From Leptobrachium leishanense (Eukaryota > Chordata > Amphibia > Anura > Megophryidae), in contig CM019063.1 in assembly GCA_009667805.1 (NCBI GenBank), positions 55,660,881-55,724,880 of the forward strand: a stretch of 64,000 nucleotides of DNA. Reading direction: 5' to 3'. Below, one piece after another: positions 1 through 11,571 of this stretch. How positions within the stretch are numbered: position 1 is the stretch's first letter; each line of letters opens with the position of its first letter. A program made the translations under genes and the position numbers. The notes below the pieces were generated by a model. It searched no databases and was not told the DNA's origin. It saw only the letters and a list, made by a program, of their open reading frames with translations.

Positions 1-242
1 CTCCGGCGTGTTCGGCGGGGGTTAATCCAGAGGTTTTTGCGGGTTTCAGTGTGCGTTCGCTGGGTTTTGCGGTGAGTGTTCGTAGGGTTTGTGGCGGCTT
101 TTCTCTGCACTACGATGGCCCTGTGGTGCTTGCTGAATACACCGCAGGGTCACCGAAATGGGATCGCCAAATCGCACCAAATTGAAGATGACGAAAAGTC
201 ACCGAACGTGCGATGACTTTTCGATTCTCTTTGAATAACCCT
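1..242 (-). mobile_element. MITE fragment, family A (TTATTCA ends), cut by window edge
   Basis: On the minus strand this begins with GGTTATTCAAAGAGAATCG followed by a short inverted motif around GTGACTTTTCG. The same end is seen at 2921 and 58152. The internal GCC-rich segment (aaacccgc, gccggag) also matches those copies. The element runs off the left edge of the window, so its other end cannot be seen. It has no coding capacity. The superfamily is not resolved. Confidence 0.65.
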
Positions 243-374
243 TATAAAATACTCTAGTAAGTACAAAAGTTGAATGTAAAAGGTGACGAGCCAAAGCGGC
301 ACAGTATTCCAGCCTATCAGAAACAGCCATTCTAGTGGTTTCTTGTTTTTTGTTTTTTTTTACTAAGTAAATAA

Positions 375-1052
375 AGGGGTTATTCACTAACCTCCAAATT
401 GCACCGAATGATGAATTTCACCGTAGGTGCAATTTTGATGGAATTCATCTATTCACTAAGCTGTCAATTTGCCAAATACAAGCGAATTGACAGTGAAATA
501 CAGAGCAATTCAGCAGCGTTCGGCAGCACCGAAACGGTCCCATAGAAGACTATCGTGTCTAATATGCCCAGTACGGATTAAACAGGTGTATCCTATAGGT
601 TTCAATGTAATAAATGGAATATCTCTTTACATTTGTTTTTTTTTTTAAAGACTGTTTATTCTTTATTTTTGCAAAAAATCTATTTTATTTTTAGATTTTA
701 AAAGGCCTTTTGTATTTTATAGAAGATACTTTTGTTTTTTATAAGACAATGTTTATTTTGTAACAGACCTTTATTTATTCTTTTTTTTAAAGGACTTTTT
801 TTATTATTCGGGACACATTTTTACTACATTTATATTGATTTAAACTCTTTAGGAGAATAGGAGACTTACTTTTTTTTCAGTTCGGTGGAATTTGTCGATG
901 CTAATTCAGCAGTTTTCAACGACGTCTGATAACTGCTTCAGCGGCTCCAATTCTGGCAAAATACAGTGACTATTCCCTAAGTAGTGAATTCACCGTATTT
1001 TTGGAAAAATTGAATCGTTGAAATGCAGCAAAAAGCAAAGCACCGTATGTGC
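375..1052 (-). mobile_element. Probable diverged MITE related to family A
   Basis: The left edge reads GGGGTTATTCACTAACC. Further in there is a tract resembling the 'cctataggtttcaatgt' block that recurs in reverse in the copies at 2921, 33114 and 58152. The middle (about 620-890) is T-rich with many homopolymer runs. The right boundary is uncertain because the next palindromic element starts near 1053. No gene is visible here. Confidence 0.35.
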
Positions 1053-1379
1053 ACTTTTAGAAACATAGCAGCGGGTGAATTAACGGGACACCGGTTCCCC
1101 CTTGTTGATCTCTTGTCAGCAATTCTCAAGAGCGATGATTTCCTTCGATACCCCCAACAAGAAATTAAATTGTTGGGAATAAACAGCTCGATTCATTAAA
1201 TAAAATTAGGCAGAAGACAAAACACCGCAAACGCGTTTCGCTGACACCCACTGACGAAGCTGCATTCAGCGAAATGCGTTTGCAGTGTTTTATTGTATTC
1301 TGCCTAATTTTATTTAATAAATCGAGCTGTTTATTCCCACAGATTTTCATTTCTTGTTGGGGGTATCGAAGGAAATCAT

Positions 1380-2558
1380 TAGGGATGCACCGATACTAGT
1401 ATCGGTATCGGTGCCGATACTGCCGTTTGCATGAGTACTTAGTACTCGTGCAAATGGCCCGATACACCCCCCATACCGGAAGCCAGCGCTGGGCCGGCTT
1501 GGGGCTGGGAAAGCTGGCCGCGTGCATGAAAAGCACGCGGCCAGGGTTCCCCTCCGGCGGCTGCAATACTCACCCCTTCCGCAGGTCCGGTTGCGCTGCT
1601 GTGGCACAATCACGTGGCCGCCGGTGCTTCTGTGACGCTGCCTCCAGCCGAGAGGCAGCGTCACAGATGCGCCCGGCAACCACGTGAGCACATCACAGCA
1701 GCGCGACTGGACCTGCGGAAGGGGTGAGTATCGCTGTCGCCAGAGGGGAATGCTGGCCGCGTGCTTTTCATGCACGTGGCCAGCTTCCCCAGTGTTCGAT
1801 GGGGCCATATCCATGTGAGCTAGGGCATATCCAAGAGAGCTGGGTGCAAATCCATGAGAGCTGGGGCATATCCATGTGAGCTGGGGGCAATATCCATGAC
1901 AGCTGGGGCATATCCATGTGAGCTGGGGGCAATATCCATGTGAGCTGGGGGCAATATCCATGTGAGCTGGGGGCAATATTCATGTGAGCTGGGGGCAATA
2001 TCCATGAGAGCTGGGGGCAATATCCTTGAGAGCTGGGGGCAAATCCACGAGAGCTGGGGGCAAATCCATGTGAGCTGGGGGCATATCCATGAGAGCTGGG
2101 GTCATATCCATGTGAGCTGGGGGCATATCCATGAGAGCTGGGGGCAAATCCACGAGAGCTGGGGGCAAATCCATGAGAGCTGGGGGCATATCCATGTGAG
2201 CTGGGGGCATATCCATGAGAGCTGGGGTCATATCCATGTGAGCTGGGGGCATATCCATAAGAGCTGGGGGCATATCCATGAGAGCTGGGGCAAATCCATA
2301 AGAGCTGGGGCAAATCCATGAGAGCTGGGGGCAAATTGCAAAGCCATGAGAGCTGAGGGCAATATCCATGTGAGCTGGGGGCAATATCCATGTGAGCTGG
2401 GGGCATTATCCATGTGAGCTGGGGGCGTTATCCCCTTGAGCTGGGGGCAATCTCCATGTGAGCTGGGGACATTCTGTATATATATATCTCGGGGGGATAT
2501 ATACATGTGAGCTGGTACTCGTACTCGGTCTTAAAAAAGTGGTATTGGTGCATCCCTA
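1380..2558 (+). mobile_element. Nonautonomous hAT-like element with internal minisatellite
   Basis: The ends are TAGGGATGCACCGATAC and GTATTGGTGCATCCCTA, which are inverted repeats. The element is bounded by an exact 8-bp duplication GAAATCAT at 1372-1379 and 2559-2566. Eight-base duplications are typical of hAT transposons. A second copy of the family is at 29729-31688. The interior has a GC-rich palindromic part (1500-1800) and then a minisatellite. There is no transposase, so mobilisation would need one supplied in trans. Open frames over it come only from the tandem repeat. Confidence 0.88.
1804..2513 (+). repeat. Minisatellite, about 21-23-bp unit, inside hAT element
   Basis: About 32 head-to-tail units of the type CATGTGAGCTGGGGGCAATAT with variants GAGAGCTGGGG and CAAATC or CATATC. 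The unit contains GTGAGC or GAGAGC where the sister array at 30361-31545 has a shorter GAGC. Several frames stay open on both strands because the unit has no stop, not because it codes. Confidence 0.9.
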
Positions 2559-2920
2559 GAAATCATCGCTCTTGAGAATTGCTGACAAGAGATCGACATG
2601 GGGGAACTGGTGTCCCGTTAATTCACCGGCTGCTATATGTTTGGTGCCACTTTCTAAAAGGGCGCTGGTCCATGTGAGTAACTCTCCTTATATTATTGTA
2701 ATTACATATTTATTCAGTCTGCACGTTGTACTTTTCCCTTTTTTGGGGAAATTATCTTCTGCAATCAATTTTTCTCCGTGAGGAATTGAAACGTCTGTCC
2801 GTTAGTGCAAGCACCAGTACCCACCTCCTAACCATCCTAGAACCTTTTCATCCCAGCAATTTTTGTAAAGGATAAATGAATACAGTAAAAAACAATACCA
2901 GTGCTTCAATTAAATGCTAT

Positions 2921-3826
2921 CAGGGTTATTCAAAGATATTCGAAAAGTCACGGCACGTTCGGTGACTTTTCGTTCTCTTCAATTCGGTGCGATTCGGCAA
3001 TCCCATTTCGGCGACCCTGCGGTGTATTCAGCAAGCACCACAGGGCCGTCGTAGTGCAGGGAAAAGCCGCCGCAAACCTGACTCACACTCACCGCAAAAC
3101 CCGGCGAACGCACACCGAAACCCGCAAAAACATCTTTATTAACCCCGCCAAACACGCCGGAGAAACCCGAGCAGCCGCCGATCAGAACGCAGAGCAGCCG
3201 CCAGAAAAAGCTGACACCGCAGACGAATGGAGTGAAAAAAAAAGGACGCTTGAATGTTTGTAAAGTGAAACGCTGTTTGCAAAGAAACTACAGAACGAAA
3301 ATGTCTGAAATTTACATATAAGATCCAATGAATGACAATAAAAAGGGCTGTTACAGAAAAAAGAAAAAAAGATTTAAAAAAAAAAAACGGAGAAAAAAGT
3401 TTCGCTAAAAAATCCCGAAAAATGACTAAAAGACCCTACAAAATCTATACATAGAGACTTTTTACTGCAGAATATTATATTAAACGTTTTATTAGATATT
3501 GCATTAAAACGGGAATATTTTTAACATTGAAGCCTATGGGATTCGCCTGAATAAACCTGCCGAATGAAACCACCGAATGGCAGGGCAATTCGGCAACTTT
3601 TCACTGCTGGTTTGTGTTCTCTGAATAGACGAAGCATTGCTTCTCTATGGGGATTTCACTGCCCTCGAACAGGCAACGAACAGGCACTGTATGTGCAGGC
3701 AATTCGCCAACATTTGGCGAACTGCCTGCTCTCTGAATAGCCGAATGGCCAAGAAAGGTAACGTACCCTGAATTTCAGCGTTCGGTTACCTTTCGCCAGC
3801 AAATCGGATTTCTTTGATTAACCCTG
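2921..3826 (+). mobile_element. MITE, family A, complete copy
   Basis: The termini CAGGGTTATTCAAAGA and TTTGATTAACCCTG are inverted. Subterminal hairpin-like motifs sit around GTGACTTTTCG (left) and GGTTACCTTTCG (right). It shares the internal 'ttgcttctctatggggattt' tract with the copies at 33114 and 58152. It is about 0.9 kb and noncoding. A target duplication is not clear, so the superfamily is left open. It lies about 100 bp upstream of the first coding exon of capsl. Confidence 0.75.
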
Positions 3827-3924
3827 TTTGATAATATTTAAATTTCCAAGAAAAAGCGTTTGGTAGTGAAAGGGTTACATTTTTTCCAAGCAGGTTAATT
3901 TTGTTGCATTTTTATTTGTTTTAG

Positions 3925-4062
<138 letters not shown>

Positions 4063-4603
4063 TAAGGAGGTATATGCACCACTTGATAATCTAGTAACAG
4101 CATTTCTGTTTTCTGCAAAATAGCTCATATGAAAAACATTGCCATACACACTGTTTTGTCTTTAATATCTTGGCAAATATTCCTGCCTGGCCGTTGTTTG
4201 ACAGCCGCAACGATAGCCGTTCTACCTCCGTGCTACTTAGCAATGGCTCAGTTACGAGTCCGGCGCTATAGTCATTGGCAAGCTTGTAATTGTTCTGCAG
4301 CACACAGCAATGCCGTCAGCAGTGCCGCGTTAGAAGAAGAAGCATAATGTGTTCCCTATAAATCAGAGGTCAGCATCCTCGGCCCTCCAAATGTATTGGA
4401 ACTACATTTCCCATGAGCCTCTCACAGCCTAATGAGTGGTTGAACATCATGGGAAATGTAAATCAACCAACACCCACTCTAACCAGGGTGGGGCGTAGGA
4501 TAGCAAGTGATTGCTTTTTCAAGAGGTTATATCAATCACCCACAATCACCCACCAATACTTGCAGGACTTAGCCCATATGATATAGAAAAATTGGACCTT
4601 TTA

Positions 4604-5031
4604 GGCTAGGGTCAGACGAACGCATTTTTCGCGTCATCCGTGAAAAAGTGCGTTCGAACGAATGGACGTATTTTTTCACGGAATACGCGATAGCGGTCAT
4701 ACGATGCGCATTTCCGTCCGTGATTTTATACGGATCATCAATAAACCCCTTTTTGCGTCTGGACGTTATGTTGGCCGGACATTAGCAGCGCCTGACGTCT
4801 CCTAATCACGCACACACGCCGCTATGTGGACGCAGAGCACTCTGTACGTCAGTACTAGCGGTTTCACGTTCTCGAAAAAAATGCATTTGTTTGCAGCTTG
4901 CGTTGCCCGGCCGAACTTTCGTGCGGCCGTAATTTGTGTATTGCCCGTCATTGGCCGTCATTTGCTGCTACTACGGCCGTGATAAAGTGCGGCTGCACGC
5001 GCGTTCGCACTGCGTTCATCTGACCCCACCC
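4604..5031. mobile_element. PIF/Harbinger-like MITE
   Basis: The ends GGCTAGGGTCAGACGAACG and CGTTCATCTGACCCCACCC are inverted repeats. The flanks are TTA on both sides (4601-4603 and 5032-5034), the target duplication expected for PIF/Harbinger. The ends match those of the coding Harbinger at 17348-20942, whose transposase could have mobilised it. It is CpG-rich and contains no open frame of note. Confidence 0.85.
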
Positions 5032-5656
5032 TTATTGAACAAAAGACATACACATACATGAAAAGAATCCATAAAACCATAGGATAATGACCTGAGACCA
5101 TAGGAACAAGTCAACAGGTAAAATCACAGTAAGGTGCCGGCAGTAGCAATTCATAGTAGAAATTGATTAGAGATGGCCCATTTGAAAAAGTGTATCACCA
5201 CAAGTAACTTAGAGATATATATATATATATATTGGTGTAGCACAACTAAGGAGGATAACGATGTTATAGACCCCACCTCAAATTTAACATGCTGCGGCAA
5301 TGTTTATCGAATGCGGCATGGGATAAAGCCCAGTGGAACACCCCAGCTAGTATACGTTAACAAATTGCATTCATAGCCCAACAAAATTGTAAGTCAATAC
5401 GTGTAGGTCTCCGCAGTATATAGGGATGCCCAACAGCAGCATGGGAGGAGAGCGAAAGAAGAGGATTTTAAGAATCCATATAGCACGTCAATTTCTACTA
5501 TGAATTGCTACTGCCTGCACCTTATTGTGATTTTTTTCAATCGGTGCACGCAATTTGTAGCCATACAGTACGGCATTATGCCATCCATTGCTTGTATCCA
5601 GTGACTATATATGCACCCCTTTTTGTTAGGAGGATCTTATTCCACCTGATGCATGA

Positions 5657-6194
5657 TAGGCTTGTGCACCGATTTTTTTTTTTCGGTTCGATTCGGTTCG
5701 ATTTTTCGGATTTTTAAACTTTTCGATTCGGCTAGTTTCGACCGATTTCTGTTTCGATTCGGTTCGGCTCGATTCGTTTTTCGTGTTTTTTCGGAATATC
5801 GACCATTTTTCGGATGTTCGTGTCACTTAGCTCGTTTTTTGTATCGACTTTTCGTGATTTCGGAAATTTTAGTTTTTCGGAATTGTACATGTTTTCGGAA
5901 TTTCGACCATTTTTCGTATTTTCGTGTCACTTAGCTCGTTTTTTGTATCGACTTTTCGTAAGTTCGGAAATTTTCTTTTTTTCGGAAAGTCTGTTCTCCT
6001 CGTTTCAAAGCAATAAATTTCGATTTGACACATTTCAAGTCCATTCGAAAATTCCGAAAATATTTCGTTTCGGCTCGGAAAACTTTTCGGATCTGCCATT
6101 TTCGGATCTAAAAATTTTCGGAAATTCGGCCGCATCCGAAAACACGAATCGGGAAATTTCCTGAAAATTCCGAAACCCGAAACGCACATCCCTA
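5657..6194 (+). mobile_element. hAT-like MITE (TTCGG-rich family), copy 1
   Basis: It starts TAGGCTTGTGCACC and ends CGCACATCCCTA, flanked by an exact 8-bp duplication ATGCATGA (5649-5656 and 6195-6202). The body is dominated by TTCGG and TTTTCG words and by a repeated 'cacttagctcgttttttgta' block. A second copy with its own duplication is at 19937-20372, and a related one is at 59354-59714. It is noncoding; overlapping phenylalanine/serine-rich frames are compositional. Confidence 0.88.
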
Positions 6195-6649
6195 ATGCAT
6201 GACACATGTTGGTAGACGTCCACATTGTGCATTCCTATCCCTTTGTATTGGGAGGTCTACCTTGCATCCGGTGTTTTTGTGATTTTACCTGTTGACTTGT
6301 TCCTATGGTCTCATGTCATTATCCTATGGTTTTATGGATTCTTTTCATGTATGTGTATGTCTTTTGTTATACTGTATGTTCAATAAAGGTCCAATTTTAG
6401 ATTTCTTCTCACTACCCAACTTTGTTTTGTGTTCTTCGTAATCCAAGTATTCTATTTCATGGGAAATGTAGTTCCAACCTGTTATAAATGATGCAAAAGT
6501 GTAGAAGAATCTGCTGGTTATGGTTAGGGTTCAGAATATATATTATACAGTATATACCTTCACACTGGGTCCAGCACTCTCCAAAGTCTTCGGTTACTTG
6601 CCCGGTGCAACTGTCTCTGGTGTTGTATATGCGGAAACAATTTAAAACG

Positions 6650-6838
6650 CACTCAGGGACTTCCAATAAAACAATAAACTTAAAATTTCAAGTTTACATA
6701 GGTCCGACGTTTCGACTCTTCCTGAGCCTTTTTCAAGGCACCTTGAAAAAGGCTCAGAAAGAGGCGAAACGTCAGACCTTTGTAAATTTTAATATTCTTT
6801 ATAATAAAGTTTTTTATGTTATTGGAAGTCCCTGAGTG
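6650..6838. mobile_element. Short foldback MITE
   Basis: The left arm begins CACTCAGGGACTTCCAATAA and the right arm ends TTGGAAGTCCCTGAGTG. The centre is a tight hairpin around CCTTTTTCAAGG / CCTTGAAAAAGG. It is about 190 bp and noncoding. The flanking duplication was not determined. Confidence 0.7.
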
Positions 6839-7150
6839 CGGCTTACATTTTATATATATATATTACATATGCAATTTTTTCTTCAGGTGGTGGGAGTAAT
6901 GGAAATCTTGGGTGAGTCCCCTCACTTTGTTTCCCAGGACCCCTGGGCGACACCAACCCTAGTGACGCCAGCCAGTAATAATTATTACGTTACTGAAATA
7001 TTACTTGGCTCAGGCCAACACTAGTTAAAAAAAAAGTTGGGGGGGTGATACCATGAGTTACCGCACCGGGTGACACCGGCCCTATGGACGCCACTGGTTC
7101 AGGTTAACCTTAAAACTAACACCAGCCTTGCTTTAGCATTGTACAGGCAT

Positions 7151-7524
7151 TGTAATGGAGTGGACCTGGTCACGTGAACACCACAGCAGGGAAAGTGTTT
7201 CATCAAGCCATCTTTATTCCTTGTAGCACAGGTGTATACAGGCACAGCGGCTTGGTTCAACCAAATAAACAAAAGAAGAAAAAAACCTTTCTCTTCTATC
7301 CAGGAATCAATGTAACAAAAGATTGTGTCCTCAAATCACAGGCCTTTAGGAGCTGTGTCTGTCTGAGGGGAGATCCACCAAAAATGAACCTCCTGTGCCT
7401 GTATAGGCGTGTCTCTTTTAAAGCCCCAGCAATCACAACATCAAGCCATTGTGTGTGTTGCTGGGCTGATCAATCCTGTCAAGTTAACCCTTTCCTCAGG
7501 GAACCTTATATACACCCCATCACA
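7151..7524 (-). repeat. 3' LTR of the gypsy element
   Basis: This 374-bp repeat is intact. On the minus strand it starts TGTGATGGGG, has a TATATAAGG promoter-like box close to its start, and ends CTCCATTACA. Over the 270 bp that can be compared with the longer part of the 5' LTR (15871-16141) I see a single substitution, at the position equivalent to 7303/16023. Confidence 0.9.
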
Positions 7525-7526
7525 CA

Positions 7527-7537
7527 CCTCCCCCCTT
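7527..7537 (-). other. Polypurine tract of the gypsy element
   Basis: On the minus strand the sequence AAGGGGGGAGG lies two to three bases before the 3' LTR. This is the expected place for the purine primer of plus-strand DNA synthesis. Its position supports minus-strand orientation of the element. Confidence 0.7.
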
Positions 7538-10431
7538 AGAGTGGACCCCCAGGCACACTCTCCCACACCAAACACATCCCTAGATAGGAAATCCGCATTC
7601 AGGTGCTCCTTTCCGGGACGATGCCGGACACTGAAGGAGTAGGTTTGTAATTCCAAATACCATCTAGTGAGCCGTGCATTCTTGGATTTCATGGTGTGAA
7701 GCCAACGTAGAGGAGCATGGTCGGTCACAAGAGAAAGTGCCTGCCGAACAGATAGTAGCGCAGAGAGTCAATAGCCCATTTCACTGCTAAACATTCCTTC
7801 TCTATCACGGCAAAATTTCTCTCTCTGGGAAGTAGTTTCCTGCTTAAATAGAGGATGGGGTGTTCCTCTCTATCAAATTCTTGTGACAATACAGCCCCTA
7901 AGCCCACCTCTGAGGCATCCGTATGTAGTACAAATTCTTTGTCAAAATCAGGACTTCGCAGCACCGGCTGATCACACAGCTGTTTTAATTCGATAAATGC
8001 TTTGGTACATTCGGAAGTCCAAATTACTTTGTTTGGAGCAGAGTTTTTGGTCAAGTCCGTTAAAGGGGCTACCAGGGTAGAAAAATGTGGCACAAATTTT
8101 CTGTAGTACCCAGCCAAGCCAAGAAATGCCCTGACCTGCTTCTTATTGGTAGGAACAGGCATTTTAGCCAGTGCTGCAACCTTGTCTTGCAAAGGCTTAA
8201 TAAGGCCATTGCCCAAAACATAGCCCAAGTATCTAGTTTCTGTTTTCCCTAATATACACTTCGTTGGGTTTGCTGTGAGACCTGCTGACCTCAATGACCT
8301 CAAAACCGCAGCCACTTTGTCAAGGTGGTCATTCCAAATCAGTGCTATAAATGACCACATCATCTAGATAGGCAGAAGCATACTGTTCGTGAGGGGTAAG
8401 AATATGATCCATGAGCCTCTGGAACGTCGCAGGGGCCCCATGAAGCCCAAATGGCAGCACCCGGAATTGGAACAGACCTACAGGTGTAGCAAAGGCTGTT
8501 TTCTCTTTTGACGCTTCTGTTAACGGGATTTGCCAATAGCCTTTGGTTAAATCCAGTGTGGTAATATATTTGGCTTTACCCAGTCGGTTTAACATTTCGT
8601 CAACTCGTGGCATAGGATATGCATCGAAATTGGATATTGCATTTACCTTCCTAAAATCAATGCAAAACCTGACCGAGCCATCGGGTTTTGGTACAAGAAC
8701 TATTGGGCTGCACCACTCACTGTTTGAAGGCTCTATAACCCCCAGCTTCAGCATGCTCTCTATTTCTTCTTGTACTACCTTCCACAATTTCTCTGGTATC
8801 AAGTATGGCCTCAATCTAACAACTTCATCACTTTTCGTCTTTATGTGATGTGTAATTAAGTGTGTATTTCCTGGACGTGTAGAAAACACATCGGTAAAGG
8901 CCTCCAGCAGCCGCTGTGCTCCCTTTTGCTGGGCTGGACTTAATTGTTTTCCCAAAGTCACGCCCATCGATTTCTCCTGAATTTCACGTACATCTGGCCC
9001 CACATCTAGCCTATCCGCTCTGGGAGCAATAAAACAAGTTTTCCTCGGCTCTCCAGAGTTTTAACAGATTAACATGATATATTTGTTTTTCCTTTTTATG
9101 TCCAGGGCGGAAGATTTCGTAGTCAACATCCCCCGTTCTTCTTATTACCTCATAAGGCCCTTGCCATTTTGCCAACAGCTTACTTTCTGAATTAGGTAGA
9201 AGCAATAACACTCTCTCAGGGCTTAAACTCCCGGGCTTTTGCATTTCTGTTATAGCTGAGAGCTTGCACCTGTTGGGCAGTTTCTAAGTTACTAGCAGCA
9301 AATTGCCCGACCCTTTTAAGTCTCTCTCTCAACTGCATAGTGTACTGTAGGATATTCTGGTCTGAATTAGACTGCGCCTCCCACTCTTCCTTCACTATGT
9401 CAAGTATGCCTCTAGGTCTCCTCCCATAAAGCAACTCAAAGGGTGAAAACCCAGTTGAAGACTGCGGAACCTCACGGATAGCAAACTACAGATATGGCAA
9501 CAATTTGTCCCAGTCTCTCTTCTCCCCATCCACGAATTTCCGCAACATTTTTTTGAGCGTGCCATTAAATCTCTCTACCAACCCATCCGTTTGCGGGTGG
9601 TAGACTGACGTTTTAAGGAACTTTATGTTTAGGAGAGCACAAACCTCCTTCATAAGCTTTGAAGTGAAGTTTGTACCCTGGTCTGTCAGTATCTCTTTAG
9701 GAATACCCACTCTTGAGAACAACTTTATCAATTCATTGGCTATTGTCGAGGCTGAGGTATTCCGGAGAGGTATCGCCTCTGGGTACCGGGTTGCTAATCA
9801 ACTATTACCAAGATATGATGGTTACCTGCTGCAGTTTTCTCAAGAGGACCAACCCCAATCCTTTCAAATGGCAGTTCCACTAATGGTATCGGTATAAGTG
9901 GTGCTTTGACTTGTCCCTTTGGAGACACTAGCTGACATTCCGGGCAGGACTTACAAAAATTTTCTACCTCCTTATATACACCCGGCCAGAAAAACCTGTA
10001 CAATAAACGGGCCAGAGTCTTCTCTCTCCCCAAATGCCCTGCAAGGGGAATAGAATGAGACAGCTGTAACAGTTGTCTCCTATAGCCTTTTGGTACCAAT
10101 ATCTGCTCACATAGGTCTCCTGTATTAGGGTGTTTGCAAACTCTGTATAGCAATTCATCCCTTAGCATAAAATGGGGGAACTCATTCGTATGCTCCACTC
10201 AGTGTGGGGTCATTTTTCTGTGCCTTTCGCACATCCCTAGGACTTGTCCCCAACTCAGGTATAGGGTCCCCAGGGTCCCCTGCTTGCTGTCCCATGTCTT
10301 CCCCAGCTATCACCTGCTGAACAGGGCATTTATGTTCCACGTCCTGTATGTCTGCCCATTCTCTTTTCTCCAGTTTCCTTTGTGTTTTTGATTTATGAAC
10401 CCTAGCTCTTGTAGAAAACAAGTCTGGGTCC
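7536..10431 (-). pseudogene. gypsy pol (integrase, reverse transcriptase, RNase H), broken
   Basis: Read 5' to 3' on the minus strand: an integrase HHCC zinc-binding region (about 10150-9930); an integrase core with VIVD, LTDQGTNF and ERFNGTLK giving D, D and E; a C-terminal GPYEVIRR module (about 9180-9020); reverse transcriptase with YLDDVVIYS (about 8360); and RNase H with HTDASEVGLGAVL and EKECLAV (about 7930-7770). At least seven lesions are visible: frame changes near 10190, 9797, 9217, 9025, 8338 and 7727, and a TAG at 9486-9488. As assembled it cannot make a full polyprotein. Confidence 0.88.
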
Positions 10432-11571
10432 TTAACCACTTCGATGCGGAGGACGCGCTCAGCGCGTCCTCCGCATGGCTGTTGGTATGCGGAGGACGCG
10501 CCGAGCGCGTCCTCCCTTTGGGGTCAGCGTTCGCCCGGGTTCCGGCCGATCGCTGGCCCCCCCGGTGCGGGCTGACATCCTCGATGTCAGCCCAGCATCC
10601 GGAACCGCCGCCGATGAAATTAGGTGTCATCGCGGCAGCACGATGACACCTAATTCAGGATCCCCCCCGCATGTGCGGAGGAGGCGCCTGAAAGGGGGGG
10701 GGGAGGTCCTTCGGACCTCTCTCCCTCCCGATCGGCGGCGTTGCGGGGGTTAACCCAGGCACCATTTGGAAGGGCACAGCCTGCCCTTCCAAATGGTGCC
10801 TGGCATTAACCCCTGGGGAGCTGGATCGCGAATCGGCGCTGAAAAGCGCCGGTTCGTGATCCTTTCCCGGAGCTGGCCGACATCTTGGATGTCGGCCAAG
10901 CCTCCGGGAACTCCCCCTGAGGACTGGCGTCATCGTGCATAGCACGATGACGCCAGTCCTAGAGTTAACCCCTAACTGCCACCAACGGTGGAGATAGGGA
11001 GTTCATTGGAACTCCCTATCTCCCGATCCGTGGCAGCTAGGGGTTAAAGTTTGGTATGGTTGGATCGGCCAGAGCATGGCCGTTCCAACGATACCAAACA
11101 CTACAGTGAAAAAGTTTTTTAAAAAAAATAAAAATTAAAAATAAAAATATTTAAAAAAAAAATTAGAAAAAAAATAAACATTTTTTTTTGGTTCGTTAAT
11201 GCAGCAATATTGTTCCCATTTCAATTATAATGTGAACAATGATGCTGCACTAACGATTTTTGTATGCGGTGCGTTTGTTAAAAATCGTGTAATTTTCCCC
11301 AAAAAAAATGTAACGAGACCCCATCTCTAATTTTTTTAACAAGAGCACCCCATACAAAATATAACCGCAATTGCTCGCATGTTAAAAAAAACACTTATTG
11401 AAAATACATATTTTATTGCATTTTTTGTTATAATATACAGACATGACATGACATAACGTATACATATAATAATGACATATTATGAATCTACCGAGTCTGC
11501 CGGAAAGAACGATATATAATATGTCTGGGTCATATACTAAAATAAGCCTTCAAAACACGTTTAAACATGAT

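Larger units (their letters stand above)
1053..2660. mobile_element. Long palindromic (foldback) element split by a hAT insertion
   Basis: The left arm (1053-1240) and the right arm (1270-1372 continuing at 2559-2660) are reverse complements. Landmarks are 'gaattaacgggacacc', 'gaccaattctcaag'-like sequence and 'cgatacccccaacaag'. The loop lies near 1240-1265. The right arm is interrupted by the element at 1380-2558; removing that element and one copy of GAAATCAT restores pairing with the left arm. The outermost arm parts carry small indels. It has no coding capacity and is likely a nonautonomous foldback transposon. Confidence 0.7.
4588..6401. mobile_element. Large palindromic element with two nested transposons
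   Basis: The left arm (4588-4603 plus 5032-5165) and the right arm (about 6280-6401) are near-perfect reverse complements; 'gaccataggaacaagtcaac' on the left pairs with its complement on the right. A second inner inverted pair joins about 5125-5165 with 5485-5530. The left arm is split by a TTA-flanked MITE. The matching right arm shows the unsplit sequence and acts as a built-in empty site. A hAT MITE sits between the arms. A short (AT)n lies near 5214-5232. It is noncoding. Confidence 0.7.

Noticed and set aside
1768..2506. Ser/His/Gly-rich frames over the first hAT minisatellite
   Set aside because: Same tandem repeat in three frames and both strands.
2901..3263. 120-residue frame over the family A MITE
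   Set aside because: Interrupted or altered in the sister copies at 58152 and 1-242; no conserved peptide.
5653..6232. Phe/Ser/Arg-rich frames
   Set aside because: Caused by the TTCGG-rich body of the hAT MITE, seen equally at 19942-20275.
6886..6911. Small exon-like stretch (ttttttcttcag ... ttg|ggtgagtcc)
   Set aside because: Only about 25 bp between splice-like words, in a repeat-rich intron, with no family match to capsl.
10395..10945. Arg/Pro/Ser-rich frames on both strands
   Set aside because: GC-rich hairpins of the TTAA element; frames mirror each other.
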